From Prevotella sp. (GTDB lineage: Bacteria; Bacteroidota; Bacteroidia; Bacteroidales; Bacteroidaceae): a stretch of 54,097 nucleotides of DNA. This document shows positions 18,085-25,367 of this stretch, piece after piece. Numbering within the stretch: position 1 is the first letter of the stretch; the number at the start of each line of letters is the position of its first letter. Location: positions 1 through 54,097 of the forward strand of contig JAEEXI010000020.1 in assembly GCA_016291495.1 (NCBI GenBank). Direction: 5' to 3'. The translations under genes and the position numbers were made by a program. Under the pieces are notes generated by a model. It saw only the letters and a program-made list of their open reading frames with translations. It ran no database searches and had not been told where the DNA came from.

Positions 18085-19056
18085 ATGAAAAAATATATTT
18101 ATTTATTACCGCTGGTACTGTTGTCGCTGACATTGACCTCCTGCAGTGAGGACGACCTTGATTCTACAAGTGTCATCACCGTCGACAGTTATGAGAAGAA
18201 CCAGTTTGACTTGTGGCTGGAAGAGAACTTCCGTAATCCTTATAACATTGACTTCAAGTACCGTTATGAGGAGATCGAGAGTGATTATGATTACTACACG
18301 GTGCCTGCAAAAATAGAAGGTTCTATCAAGATGGCGCACCTCGTGAAGTATCTGTGTATTGAGACCTATAATGAGGTTGTGGATATTGACTTCACCCGTT
18401 CTTATTTCCCCAAGATGTTCTATCTTCACGGAGTATGGGAGTATCAGAACAACGGATCCATCATCTTAGGTACTGCTGAGGGTGGTAAGAAAATTATCCT
18501 GGCCGGCATTAACTTCTTAGACGGAGTGCTTGACGGGACATACGATCCTTCCTATACCATAGAAGAAGGTCTGAACCACTATTACATCAAGACAATCCAT
18601 CACGAGTTCACACACATCTTGAACCAGACGAAAGACTATCCGAAGTCTTTCCGCCAGGTGACTCCAAGTTCGTATGTGAGCGACAGCCAGTTCTCTGAAC
18701 CATATAGAAGTCAATACTTGAAGCGTGGCTTTATCACTGCATACGCCCAGACCAACACGAATGAGGACTTTGCGGAGATGGTTTCCGTATATGTTACTCA
18801 TGATGCTGCTTGGTGGAAAGCCATGATGGAGGCCGCAGATACTATGTGGGAGGATGATCCTGACCAGACACAGACAGGTCGTGTGCTCATTGAACAGAAA
18901 CTCGATATTGTCCGAGAGTATATGTATTCTGTATGGAATATCGATATTGATAAACTTCGTGATTGCGTCCTTCGCCGTCAGTCTAATGTCGTAACGGGTA
19001 AAGTCGACTTGATGGACCTGACACTTAATGGTGGGACAGTCGAAACAATTAAATAA
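18085..19056 (+). CDS. Substrate-import-associated zinc metallohydrolase lipoprotein
   Basis: A 323-residue lipoprotein (LTLTSC, Cys about 20) with a gluzincin-type zinc site: HEFTH at 173-177 and a downstream acidic ligand likely in NEDFAEM. It matches the family of putative zinc metallopeptidases that recurs beside SusC/SusD pairs with DUF4302 proteins. It probably trims the ligand at the cell surface before import, which points to a peptide or glycopeptide rather than plain glycan; that is inference. Five bases after susD, so it belongs to the same transcript. Confidence 0.88.
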   Translation: MKKYIYLLPLVLLSLTLTSCSEDDLDSTSVITVDSYEKNQFDLWLEENFRNPYNIDFKYRYEEIESDYDYYTVPAKIEGSIKMAHLVKYLCIETYNEVVDIDFTRSYFPKMFYLHGVWEYQNNGSIILGTAEGGKKIILAGINFLDGVLDGTYDPSYTIEEGLNHYYIKTIHHEFTHILNQTKDYPKSFRQVTPSSYVSDSQFSEPYRSQYLKRGFITAYAQTNTNEDFAEMVSVYVTHDAAWWKAMMEAADTMWEDDPDQTQTGRVLIEQKLDIVREYMYSVWNIDIDKLRDCVLRRQSNVVTGKVDLMDLTLNGGTVETIK

Positions 19057-19068
19057 GGAGGAACATAT

Positions 19069-20661
19069 ATGAAGAAGAAACTATTTGCATATTTGCTCTT
19101 GATGTTGCCGGCATTGCTGATGACATCATGTCTGAAGGATCAGGAAGATATCTTTGATAAATCAGCGTCTCTCCGTTCAAAAGAGTATTTGGATAATGCC
19201 AAAAGGGTATTGACAAGTGCTGAGTATGGCTGGGTATTGGATTTCTTCCCTGATCGCACCCAGAAATATGGAGGATATTCATATACCATGAAGTTTGACA
19301 ATAATAACGTCACGGTATGTGCTGAAGAGGCAATTTCCGGTGATCCGACAAGCACAGAGACAACGGCATATACGCTTGACAATGAAGACGGTCCTGTCAT
19401 TGTTTTTGATACTTATAATGACCTTATTCATCTCTTCTCTACACCACATAGTGGTACTGGAGCAGGTGGCTATGAGGCATACGGTGGTGACTTTATCTTC
19501 ATCATCATGAATATCAGCGAGGACGAGAACACCATCACACTGAAGGGTAACCGTTCTGGTAATATCCTTTATATGCACCGTATCTCAGAGACTATTGTGG
19601 ATTATCAGTTGGAACTTTCTGAGTTCGTAGAGAATCTGGTTTTCGACAAGGCTATGGCGAATATCGACGGAAAAGAATATATGCTTAACATTGCTGCTGA
19701 CGACAGACACGTATCCATCGAGCCTCTGGTAGTAGTTGAGGAAGGTGGTGAGAATGTCGGTGATGATGAAGAAACTTTCGAGTCTATTGAGGCTCCGTTC
19801 TGCTTTGACAAGGACGGCTTCTCGCTCTATGCACCAGTTAATATTGGCGGAAAAGAGGTCCGTGTCTTCAAATATGATGAGAATGAAGGAACCTTTATTG
19901 CTCAGGAAGATAATAGCGTAGTCTTTACCGGTTTGCTGCTTCCCTCGATTGTAACGAACAACATTGGTACGGCAATCTCGACAAGCAATGCTGCTGCTGA
20001 GATGAAGTATACATTCAATCTTGCCGACAAGTTTACATACACTCCGACTGCCGATTGGATTACAGTCACTACCGAAGGCAAGAATGTGACCATTCATATA
20101 GCAGCAAACACCACTGGCAAGCCCCGTACTGCCGATATCGTTGTTGAAGCCAATGGTGAGAAGGCAATCATCAGTGTGACCCAGATTGAGGTGGGCGACT
20201 TGGTTGGCTCATACACCCTGAAGGGTAGGGATTCTGAAAATGCGGATGTTGCATACGAGTCGACGCTGTCGAAGAATAGTGACGGCACATACTCTTTGGT
20301 TATCTCTTACGTCTACAACGGCACATGGCCACAGAACATCCAGATGACATGGAATGAGACTGAGTCTCGCTTTGAAATGCAGTCAGGTCAGTTCCTGGGT
20401 ATGCTTAGCACCAGAGGCTACTACAACTGGCTAGTATTTATGAACGAAGCATCTGGCACTTGGACAAGTACAAGTACAGCTTACACCGGCTATCTCATCC
20501 CGACATTGACCGCTGATGGTGGTGTCGCGCTGGTACTGGGCGGAAAATACAGCAGCTATACTATTGATCAGTTGGCTTTCTGCGTAAGCCAAACAGAATC
20601 TATTTCAGGTTTGCTAGGCTATTATGATTACTTCACGAATCCTGTATTCGAAAAAAAATAA
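19069..20661 (+). CDS. DUF4302-family lipoprotein with BACON-like domain
   Basis: A 530-residue lipoprotein (LLMTSC, Cys about 21). The N-terminal 230 residues match DUF4302 as remembered: SAEYGWVLDFFPD, YGGYSYTMKFDN, then beta-rich sequence. At about 315-370 there is a BACON-like beta-sandwich (ADWITVTTEGKNVTIHIAAN ... ISVTQIE). The C-terminal 160 residues are beta-rich and unassigned. Twelve bases after the metallohydrolase. Likely a surface-exposed ligand-binding accessory of the SusCD complex; the ligand is unknown. Confidence 0.85.
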   Translation: MKKKLFAYLLLMLPALLMTSCLKDQEDIFDKSASLRSKEYLDNAKRVLTSAEYGWVLDFFPDRTQKYGGYSYTMKFDNNNVTVCAEEAISGDPTSTETTAYTLDNEDGPVIVFDTYNDLIHLFSTPHSGTGAGGYEAYGGDFIFIIMNISEDENTITLKGNRSGNILYMHRISETIVDYQLELSEFVENLVFDKAMANIDGKEYMLNIAADDRHVSIEPLVVVEEGGENVGDDEETFESIEAPFCFDKDGFSLYAPVNIGGKEVRVFKYDENEGTFIAQEDNSVVFTGLLLPSIVTNNIGTAISTSNAAAEMKYTFNLADKFTYTPTADWITVTTEGKNVTIHIAANTTGKPRTADIVVEANGEKAIISVTQIEVGDLVGSYTLKGRDSENADVAYESTLSKNSDGTYSLVISYVYNGTWPQNIQMTWNETESRFEMQSGQFLGMLSTRGYYNWLVFMNEASGTWTSTSTAYTGYLIPTLTADGGVALVLGGKYSSYTIDQLAFCVSQTESISGLLGYYDYFTNPVFEKK

Positions 20662-20670
20662 GAATAGATT

Positions 20671-21984
20671 ATGAAAAGAATATTTAGTTTTATCGCATTG
20701 CTGACAGGCGTGATCTCTTTCACGTCCTGCAGCAGCGACGATGCAAGCTATCAGCCTATTCCTAAACTGGAAGTACAAAAGGCTGAAGTGATGTTTGAGG
20801 CTGAGGGTGGTAATGGAAGTATCGTAGTAAATGCCAATAGTACCGTTGCTGCTACTACCGATGCAAACTGGCTTACCTTGACTGTACAGGGTAATAAGGT
20901 CGTTGTGACAGCAAATCCGAACATTACGTTAGAGGGTCGATCTGCTCTGATTAAACTCGTTTCTGGAGGCACAGAGGCTGAGGTGACCGCTACCCAGAAG
21001 GGTAGTATCTATGGCATTCCTTCGCTGTACTATGAGATTGGTGACTATCAGGCATCCCTTGACATTGATGTTATTCACAATCTGAAAGTGACGGTAGAGA
21101 GTCAGGCTGACTGGCTTACCGCAACTTTCAACGAAGAGACCAACCAGATTGAGATTACTGCAGAGGACAACAATGATGCTGACCCCCGTGAAGGCTCTAT
21201 CAAGGTTACTATGGGCGATTACTCGGATGAGATTACTATCGTTCAAGATGGTCTCCTGCTCTCGCCCGAAAAGGAAGTGCTGAAGACAAAGAATGATGAT
21301 GCAGAGACATTTACAGTCACTGTCGCTCACTCTAGACCTGTCACTGTAAAGAGCAATGATGAATGGATCACTGCCACATGGAATGCCAGCAAGAATGAGC
21401 TTACATGTTCTGTTACTGCTAATGAGACAGGCTGGAGACGTGAGGGAACGGTAACCCTTACTTCTGGACCTGTGTCAAAGACAGTGACCATCTCTCAATT
21501 CGACTTCGTGAACGACATCCAGGGCGATTACTATTTGGTTTACTATAGTAGTGGCTGGAAATATGTTGTTGTCAATTTGGAGACTACCAGCGAGACAGAG
21601 GGTACATTAAATTGGAAGAGTAAATATTCCAGCGCCTCGGATCCGTTTGTCGTTCCTATAACGGTGGACGCTGCTAACGAGTCGTTTACCATCGCCAACT
21701 TTGGTCCTACGGGTGCTACCTACGTCAAGGGAGGTGTAACTTACGACCTATGTACGATGGCTATGATGACCGATGGATCAAGCATTTATCGCATAAAGCC
21801 GGAATCATTGCCTTCTGCCACTTGTAAACTGAGCGAGGAAGAGGATGGTGTCTATTTCGAGTTCTCTGCAGTATATAAAGACTATGAATTCTATGCTTTG
21901 CGCATTGGTTATACCTCTGGTGGCTATGACGGCTATGTTGGAGCATATACAACCTATCCATATTGTTACTTGATGAAGTTATAA
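20671..21984 (+). CDS. Multi-BACON-domain surface lipoprotein
   Basis: A 437-residue lipoprotein (SFTSC, Cys about 20) with three consecutive BACON-like repeats of about 80-90 residues. Each contains a W(L/I)T core (DANWLTLTVQGNKVVV, QADWLTATFN, NDEWITATWN) and a closing strand such as EVTATQKG or TVTISQFD. The last 140 residues form a separate beta-rich domain. BACON domains usually act as spacers or weak glycan/mucin binders at the surface. Last gene of the operon, followed by a strong terminator at 22031. Confidence 0.87.
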   Translation: MKRIFSFIALLTGVISFTSCSSDDASYQPIPKLEVQKAEVMFEAEGGNGSIVVNANSTVAATTDANWLTLTVQGNKVVVTANPNITLEGRSALIKLVSGGTEAEVTATQKGSIYGIPSLYYEIGDYQASLDIDVIHNLKVTVESQADWLTATFNEETNQIEITAEDNNDADPREGSIKVTMGDYSDEITIVQDGLLLSPEKEVLKTKNDDAETFTVTVAHSRPVTVKSNDEWITATWNASKNELTCSVTANETGWRREGTVTLTSGPVSKTVTISQFDFVNDIQGDYYLVYYSSGWKYVVVNLETTSETEGTLNWKSKYSSASDPFVVPITVDAANESFTIANFGPTGATYVKGGVTYDLCTMAMMTDGSSIYRIKPESLPSATCKLSEEEDGVYFEFSAVYKDYEFYALRIGYTSGGYDGYVGAYTTYPYCYLMKL

Positions 21985-22030
21985 AGAGCATTTATAGGAA
22001 AATATCTTTCCAAAAGCTTTGTATTAATCA

Positions 22031-22068
22031 ATCGGGCAGGAACTCCAATTCCTGCCCGATTTGTTTGT
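22031..22068 (+). terminator. Terminator of the SusC-SusD operon
   Basis: A perfect 12-bp stem, ATCGGGCAGGAA (22031-22042) with TTCCTGCCCGAT (22049-22060), six-base loop, followed by TTGTTTG. It lies 46 bases after the BACON gene stop. Confidence 0.92.
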
Positions 22069-22099
22069 GGTATCAGAAATAAATTGCTATTTTTGTGGC

Positions 22100-22143
22100 T
22101 CTCCCAGCGATATGCCTTTTCTCTCTCAGTGATATGCCTTTGA
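22100..22143 (+). repeat. 22-bp direct repeat, two copies
   Basis: Two adjacent copies of a unit containing AGYGATATGCCTTT (core at 22107 and 22129), period 22 bases. No function is visible. Confidence 0.6.
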
Positions 22144-22221
22144 TGGTTTTGTAAAGTAATTTCGTGATTCGTGAAAGAAGCGTTGGGAAGCGCGTTTTTA
22201 GGAGTATTAAAGGAAAAAATA

Positions 22222-22281
22222 TTTTCCTAGTATGGTAGCAATTTTTTCCTAGTATGGTAGCAAAAATTTTCTAGTATAGCG
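22222..22281 (+). repeat. 22/23-bp direct repeat array, three copies
   Basis: Copies of TTTTCCTAGTATGGTAGCAA at 22222-22241 and 22244-22263 are identical. A third, degenerate copy (TTTTCTAGTATAGCG) starts at 22267. The spacing is two helical turns. Confidence 0.7.
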
Positions 22282-22366
22282 CTATTTTGTTTGTTTTTGG
22301 GCTAAGGCGAAATGCTCTGAATCTGTTAAGATATTTCATACATTGTCAAACAGGTGCTAATGGGCA

Positions 22367-22523
22367 GTCACAGTCACAGATCACAGTTTTTTGATTTGGA
22401 AACTCGAGGTTAGAAGCATTTTTTATTATATATATTATAATATAATATATATAATAAATGTAAATATACGTCAACTTTCATCTGTGTTTCTATTTTCATA
22501 AACTGTGATTTGTGATTTGTGAC
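22367..22523. repeat. Inverted repeat enclosing a perfect A/T palindrome
   Basis: Left arm 22367-22389 (contains CACAGTCACAGATCACAG) and right arm 22500-22523 (contains CTGTGATTTGTGATTTGTG) are imperfect reverse complements. Between them, 22424-22456 is a perfect palindrome with 16-bp arms of A/T only around one central base. It could fold as a large cruciform or RNA structure, or be the remnant of a small non-autonomous element. Confidence 0.6.
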
Positions 22524-22532
22524 CACGTTCAA

Positions 22533-22558
22533 AAAAAACTTTCAAAGTGTTAAGTGCT
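22533..22558 (+). repeat. 26-bp repeat, copy 2
   Basis: Partner of 12811-12836 in opposite orientation, 24/26 identical. It lies 35 bases upstream of the -7 box for the DUF1460 gene. Confidence 0.7.
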
Positions 22559-22592
22559 ATTTCTTTCTCTTCGTTTAATCGAAATTTTACAC

Positions 22593-22600
22593 TATCTTTG
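22593..22600 (+). promoter_or_regulatory. Probable -7 box of the DUF1460 gene
   Basis: TATCTTTG, 26 bases upstream of the chosen ATG. The -33 element is not a clear TTTG. Confidence 0.5.
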
Positions 22601-22626
22601 CAGAGATTATAAGAAAGAATGTGAAT

Positions 22627-23550
22627 ATGAGATTCTGGATATTAGCTGTTAATTGTTGGCTGTTAGCTGTTGGCTGTGGGGCTCAGGGTGCTGCTAATCC
22701 TGCAAAAACGGAGGCGGAAGCTGAGACGGAGGAAGACCTAAAGGACGTAGAGTACACCAAGGAGGACAGTGCGCTGGTGGTGAGACTGCTGACTGAGGCG
22801 AAGACAAAACGAGGCAAGGAGAACCGAATGATGTATTTCGGAAAGAAATTTTTAGGACTGCCTTATGTAGGATCTACGCTGGAGAATGGCAACAAGGAGC
22901 ATCTGATTATCAACCTGCACGGACTCGACTGTACAACGTTCGTGGAGACTGTGCTGGCTCTCTCACTTTGTGACCTGCAGGATGCACGGACGTTCAAGGA
23001 CTATTGTCAGAACCTCTCGAAGATACGCTACCGCGATGGCAAGATGACGGACTATACCTCACGCCTGCATTACTTCACCTGGTGGGGCGACGACAATGTG
23101 AAGCTGGGACTTGTGAAGGAAATCGGGAAACTGGACCCACAAGACTTTCCTTTTGATGCCGTACAGACCGTCCATATCGACTATATGTCGAAGCACCCCA
23201 ACCTATACAAACAGCTGAAGAATCATCCCGAATTCGTACCCGTCATCAAGCGTTATGAAGAGGAGACCAACGGTAAACAATATGCCTACATCGCCAAGGA
23301 AGACCTTAAATTCCATCAGTCAACCCCATTGGGACAGATTCGTGACGGCGATATCGTGGCGATGTTGACAGATCAGGACGGACTGGACACAAGACATATT
23401 GCCATTGCTTTCTGGAAAGACGGCAGCCTGCATCTGATGCATGCGTCGAGCCTCTATAAGAAGGTACTGATGAGCAAGGAGACGTTCTATGAGTATGAGA
23501 AGAAACAGCCGAAGCATACTGGCATTCGGGTGTGGAGAATGGTGGAGTAG
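22627..23550 (+). CDS. DUF1460 (N-acetylmuramoyl-L-alanine amidase-like) exported protein
   Basis: About 307 residues. The DUF1460 fold is NlpC/P60-like. Seen: catalytic Cys in GLDCTTFVET (about 102) and His in DTRHIAIAFW (about 257), the usual papain-like arrangement. The N-terminus is hydrophobic with a possible lipobox at LAVGC, so the protein is likely periplasmic or surface-bound and acts on peptidoglycan. The start at ATG 22627 is preferred over GTG 22621. Oddity: the signal-peptide core is encoded by five tandem heptamers (22642-22676). A charged Glu/Ala-rich linker follows. It ends 16 bases before licD and is likely co-transcribed. Confidence 0.85.
   Translation: MRFWILAVNCWLLAVGCGAQGAANPAKTEAEAETEEDLKDVEYTKEDSALVVRLLTEAKTKRGKENRMMYFGKKFLGLPYVGSTLENGNKEHLIINLHGLDCTTFVETVLALSLCDLQDARTFKDYCQNLSKIRYRDGKMTDYTSRLHYFTWWGDDNVKLGLVKEIGKLDPQDFPFDAVQTVHIDYMSKHPNLYKQLKNHPEFVPVIKRYEEETNGKQYAYIAKEDLKFHQSTPLGQIRDGDIVAMLTDQDGLDTRHIAIAFWKDGSLHLMHASSLYKKVLMSKETFYEYEKKQPKHTGIRVWRMVE
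22642..22676 (+). repeat. Five tandem 7-bp repeats inside the DUF1460 signal peptide
   Basis: Units TTAGCTG, TTAATTG, TTGGCTG, TTAGCTG, TTGGCTG (consensus TTRGCTG). The unit length is not a multiple of three, so gain or loss of one unit would shift the reading frame. Confidence 0.75.
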
Positions 23551-23566
23551 TTAAGAGTTCATAGTT

Positions 23567-24352
23567 ATGAGGCAGATTACGGATATTAAGGAGTTGAGGG
23601 AAATCCAGATGGGGATTCTGGATGATGTACATCGTTTTTGTGAGGAACAGGGCCTTCGCTATTCGTTGAGTAGCGGTACTCTCATTGGTGCCGTGCGCCA
23701 TCAGGGCTATATTCCCTGGGACGACGATATCGACATCTATATGATGCGTGAGGACTATGAGCGTTTCCTTAGGACATACAAGGATCATGAGGGACGCTAT
23801 CGAGTGCTTGACCCGAAAAAGGAAGAACACTATTATTATACCTTCGCGAAAGTGGTGGACCTGCGCACGAAGATGATGGAGAAAGAGACGGAGGGTTATG
23901 AGATTGGAGTATATATCGACATTTTCCCCGTCGATTATGTGACGAAAGACCAGAAGGAGCTTGAGCGCATCTTTCGCCAGAAGAAACTATTGTATAAGAT
24001 ACGCCGTTGCAAGATTTCCCAGTCGAATCCGTTGAAGTCTCGTCTGGCATACTTGTGCTATCGTCATCTGCCTATCTCCGTCGGCATGATTGATAAGATA
24101 ATAGAATACCTGATTGTCAAGAAAAAGCCCACAGGTACGGTGTGCAACATGACAGAGGCAGGACCATTATCCCTCAAAGCTTGTTTCCCTGCTGCAGCCA
24201 TGAAGAAGACGATGGACATGAAATTCGAGAACCGCGTCTATAAGGCGATGATTGGCTATGACGACTATCTGTACCGCACGTATGGCGACTACATGAAACT
24301 ACCGCCGGAAGACCAGCGTACTACGCACAAGTTTGAAGCGTATTGGAAATAA
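23567..24352 (+). CDS. LicD-family phosphotransferase
   Basis: A 261-residue LicD/fukutin-type protein. These enzymes transfer phosphocholine or a similar phospho-alcohol from a CDP donor onto glycans. The signature is complete: YSLSSGTLIGAVRHQGYIPWDDDIDIYM (about 33-60), with the metal-binding DDDID. There is no signal peptide, as expected for a cytoplasmic enzyme acting on lipid-linked glycan precursors. It converges on the opine-type dehydrogenase and CDP-forming fusion genes only 13 bases away, which supports a shared pathway on opposite strands. Confidence 0.9.
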   Translation: MRQITDIKELREIQMGILDDVHRFCEEQGLRYSLSSGTLIGAVRHQGYIPWDDDIDIYMMREDYERFLRTYKDHEGRYRVLDPKKEEHYYYTFAKVVDLRTKMMEKETEGYEIGVYIDIFPVDYVTKDQKELERIFRQKKLLYKIRRCKISQSNPLKSRLAYLCYRHLPISVGMIDKIIEYLIVKKKPTGTVCNMTEAGPLSLKACFPAAAMKKTMDMKFENRVYKAMIGYDDYLYRTYGDYMKLPPEDQRTTHKFEAYWK

Positions 24353-24365
24353 TTCTCTGTCTTTC

Positions 24366-25367
24366 CTAACGAATCATCCGCATTCCCCATTCATAAATCT
24401 TGTCGATGGTGGGCGAGGGAATGCCTTTCTCATGGGTGAGACGATAGACGAAGGCGAGGCCATAAGGAAAATCTTCTGTGAAATATCGACTGTAGAAGTC
24501 GGGAATGAAACCACCAGCTACAGCTTTCATAGGCGATGCGATGCCTTTGAAAGCCTCGATACTACGCAGTTTACGAGCCAGCGATGAAGCGTCAGTACTC
24601 TCGTAATAATCAAGGACTGTGGCGATGCTGCCCTTGTGGACAGGCAACTGTTCAAGTAGTGTTTGGAGTTCGTTATCCATCGCGATATAAAGTTCAGCGG
24701 CTTCTTCCGTCCATTCCTCATAGAACATAGGAATGCGATCGTATACGAGCCCTGGATGCCAGTTTTTCCACAGGGAGTATAGACGTGAGGGATGCAGTAG
24801 CGGATTGCTGTTCGAGAGACTAACCTCGTAATGGCTACTTAACAAGCGAATGGGCGTGCGCAGTATATCGGACAAGGTGTCGCGCAAAACTTCAGGATGA
24901 GCACAACGTTCGATTGCGAGTTCAAGGCTCTCCTTATACCCCATCAGTCGGGCACGATGACCATATTCGATGACACGAGATATAAAAGGTACTCGTTGAA
25001 AACCAAACAGCGTTTGCTTTGTTGAAAGTACATCCATTGCCTGGAAGAAGAAACCTGTACTGCTGACCACCGTTCCTACGGCAGCATCAGGTCTCAGATA
25101 ATCCTTAATTTGCAGGAGAGTATCACGGATGCCGTAGCCTGGCAGACACAGCAATACGATGTCGGCATCCGAAACAGCCTGACAAGCATCAGCAAGCACA
25201 CCATTTAATTGGCCTTTGTATGTAGAGTCTGGTGCTTCAATTGTCAATTCCTGGCTCCAGCGCTCAGGCTGGCGTGTCAGCAGACACACCTCATACTTAC
25301 ACTGAGCAGCTACAAAACCAGCCACGACATGACCTAGGTTTCCTCCTCCACAGATGCAAAGCTTCAT
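24366..25367 (-). CDS. Opine (octopine/nopaline)-type NAD(P)-dependent dehydrogenase
   Basis: A 333-residue cytoplasmic oxidoreductase. The N-terminal Rossmann fold begins CICGGGNLGHVVAGF, with DADIVLLCLPGYG as the second dinucleotide-binding strand. The C-terminal helical domain resembles the octopine/nopaline dehydrogenase family, with the catalytic His plausibly in SSHYEVSLSNSNPLLHPSRL. Opine dehydrogenases reductively join an amine to a 2-oxo acid. Its ATG overlaps the stop of the cytidylyltransferase-PLP fusion (ATGA), so the products are translationally coupled. A ketopantoate-reductase-like alternative is less likely given the C-terminal domain. Confidence 0.82.
   Translation of the reverse strand: MKLCICGGGNLGHVVAGFVAAQCKYEVCLLTRQPERWSQELTIEAPDSTYKGQLNGVLADACQAVSDADIVLLCLPGYGIRDTLLQIKDYLRPDAAVGTVVSSTGFFFQAMDVLSTKQTLFGFQRVPFISRVIEYGHRARLMGYKESLELAIERCAHPEVLRDTLSDILRTPIRLLSSHYEVSLSNSNPLLHPSRLYSLWKNWHPGLVYDRIPMFYEEWTEEAAELYIAMDNELQTLLEQLPVHKGSIATVLDYYESTDASSLARKLRSIEAFKGIASPMKAVAGGFIPDFYSRYFTEDFPYGLAFVYRLTHEKGIPSPTIDKIYEWGMRMIR

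Larger units (their letters stand above)
21985..22620. other. Gene-free, repeat-rich intergenic region
   Basis: About 635 bases without a supportable gene. In order it holds a terminator (22031-22068), a 22-bp direct repeat pair (22100-22143), a three-copy 22/23-bp array (22222-22281), an inverted repeat around a perfect A/T palindrome (22367-22523), the second copy of the 26-bp repeat (22533-22558) and a promoter -7 box (22593-22600). The density of different repeats suggests a hotspot for small repeat elements, possibly a past insertion site. Confidence 0.7.
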
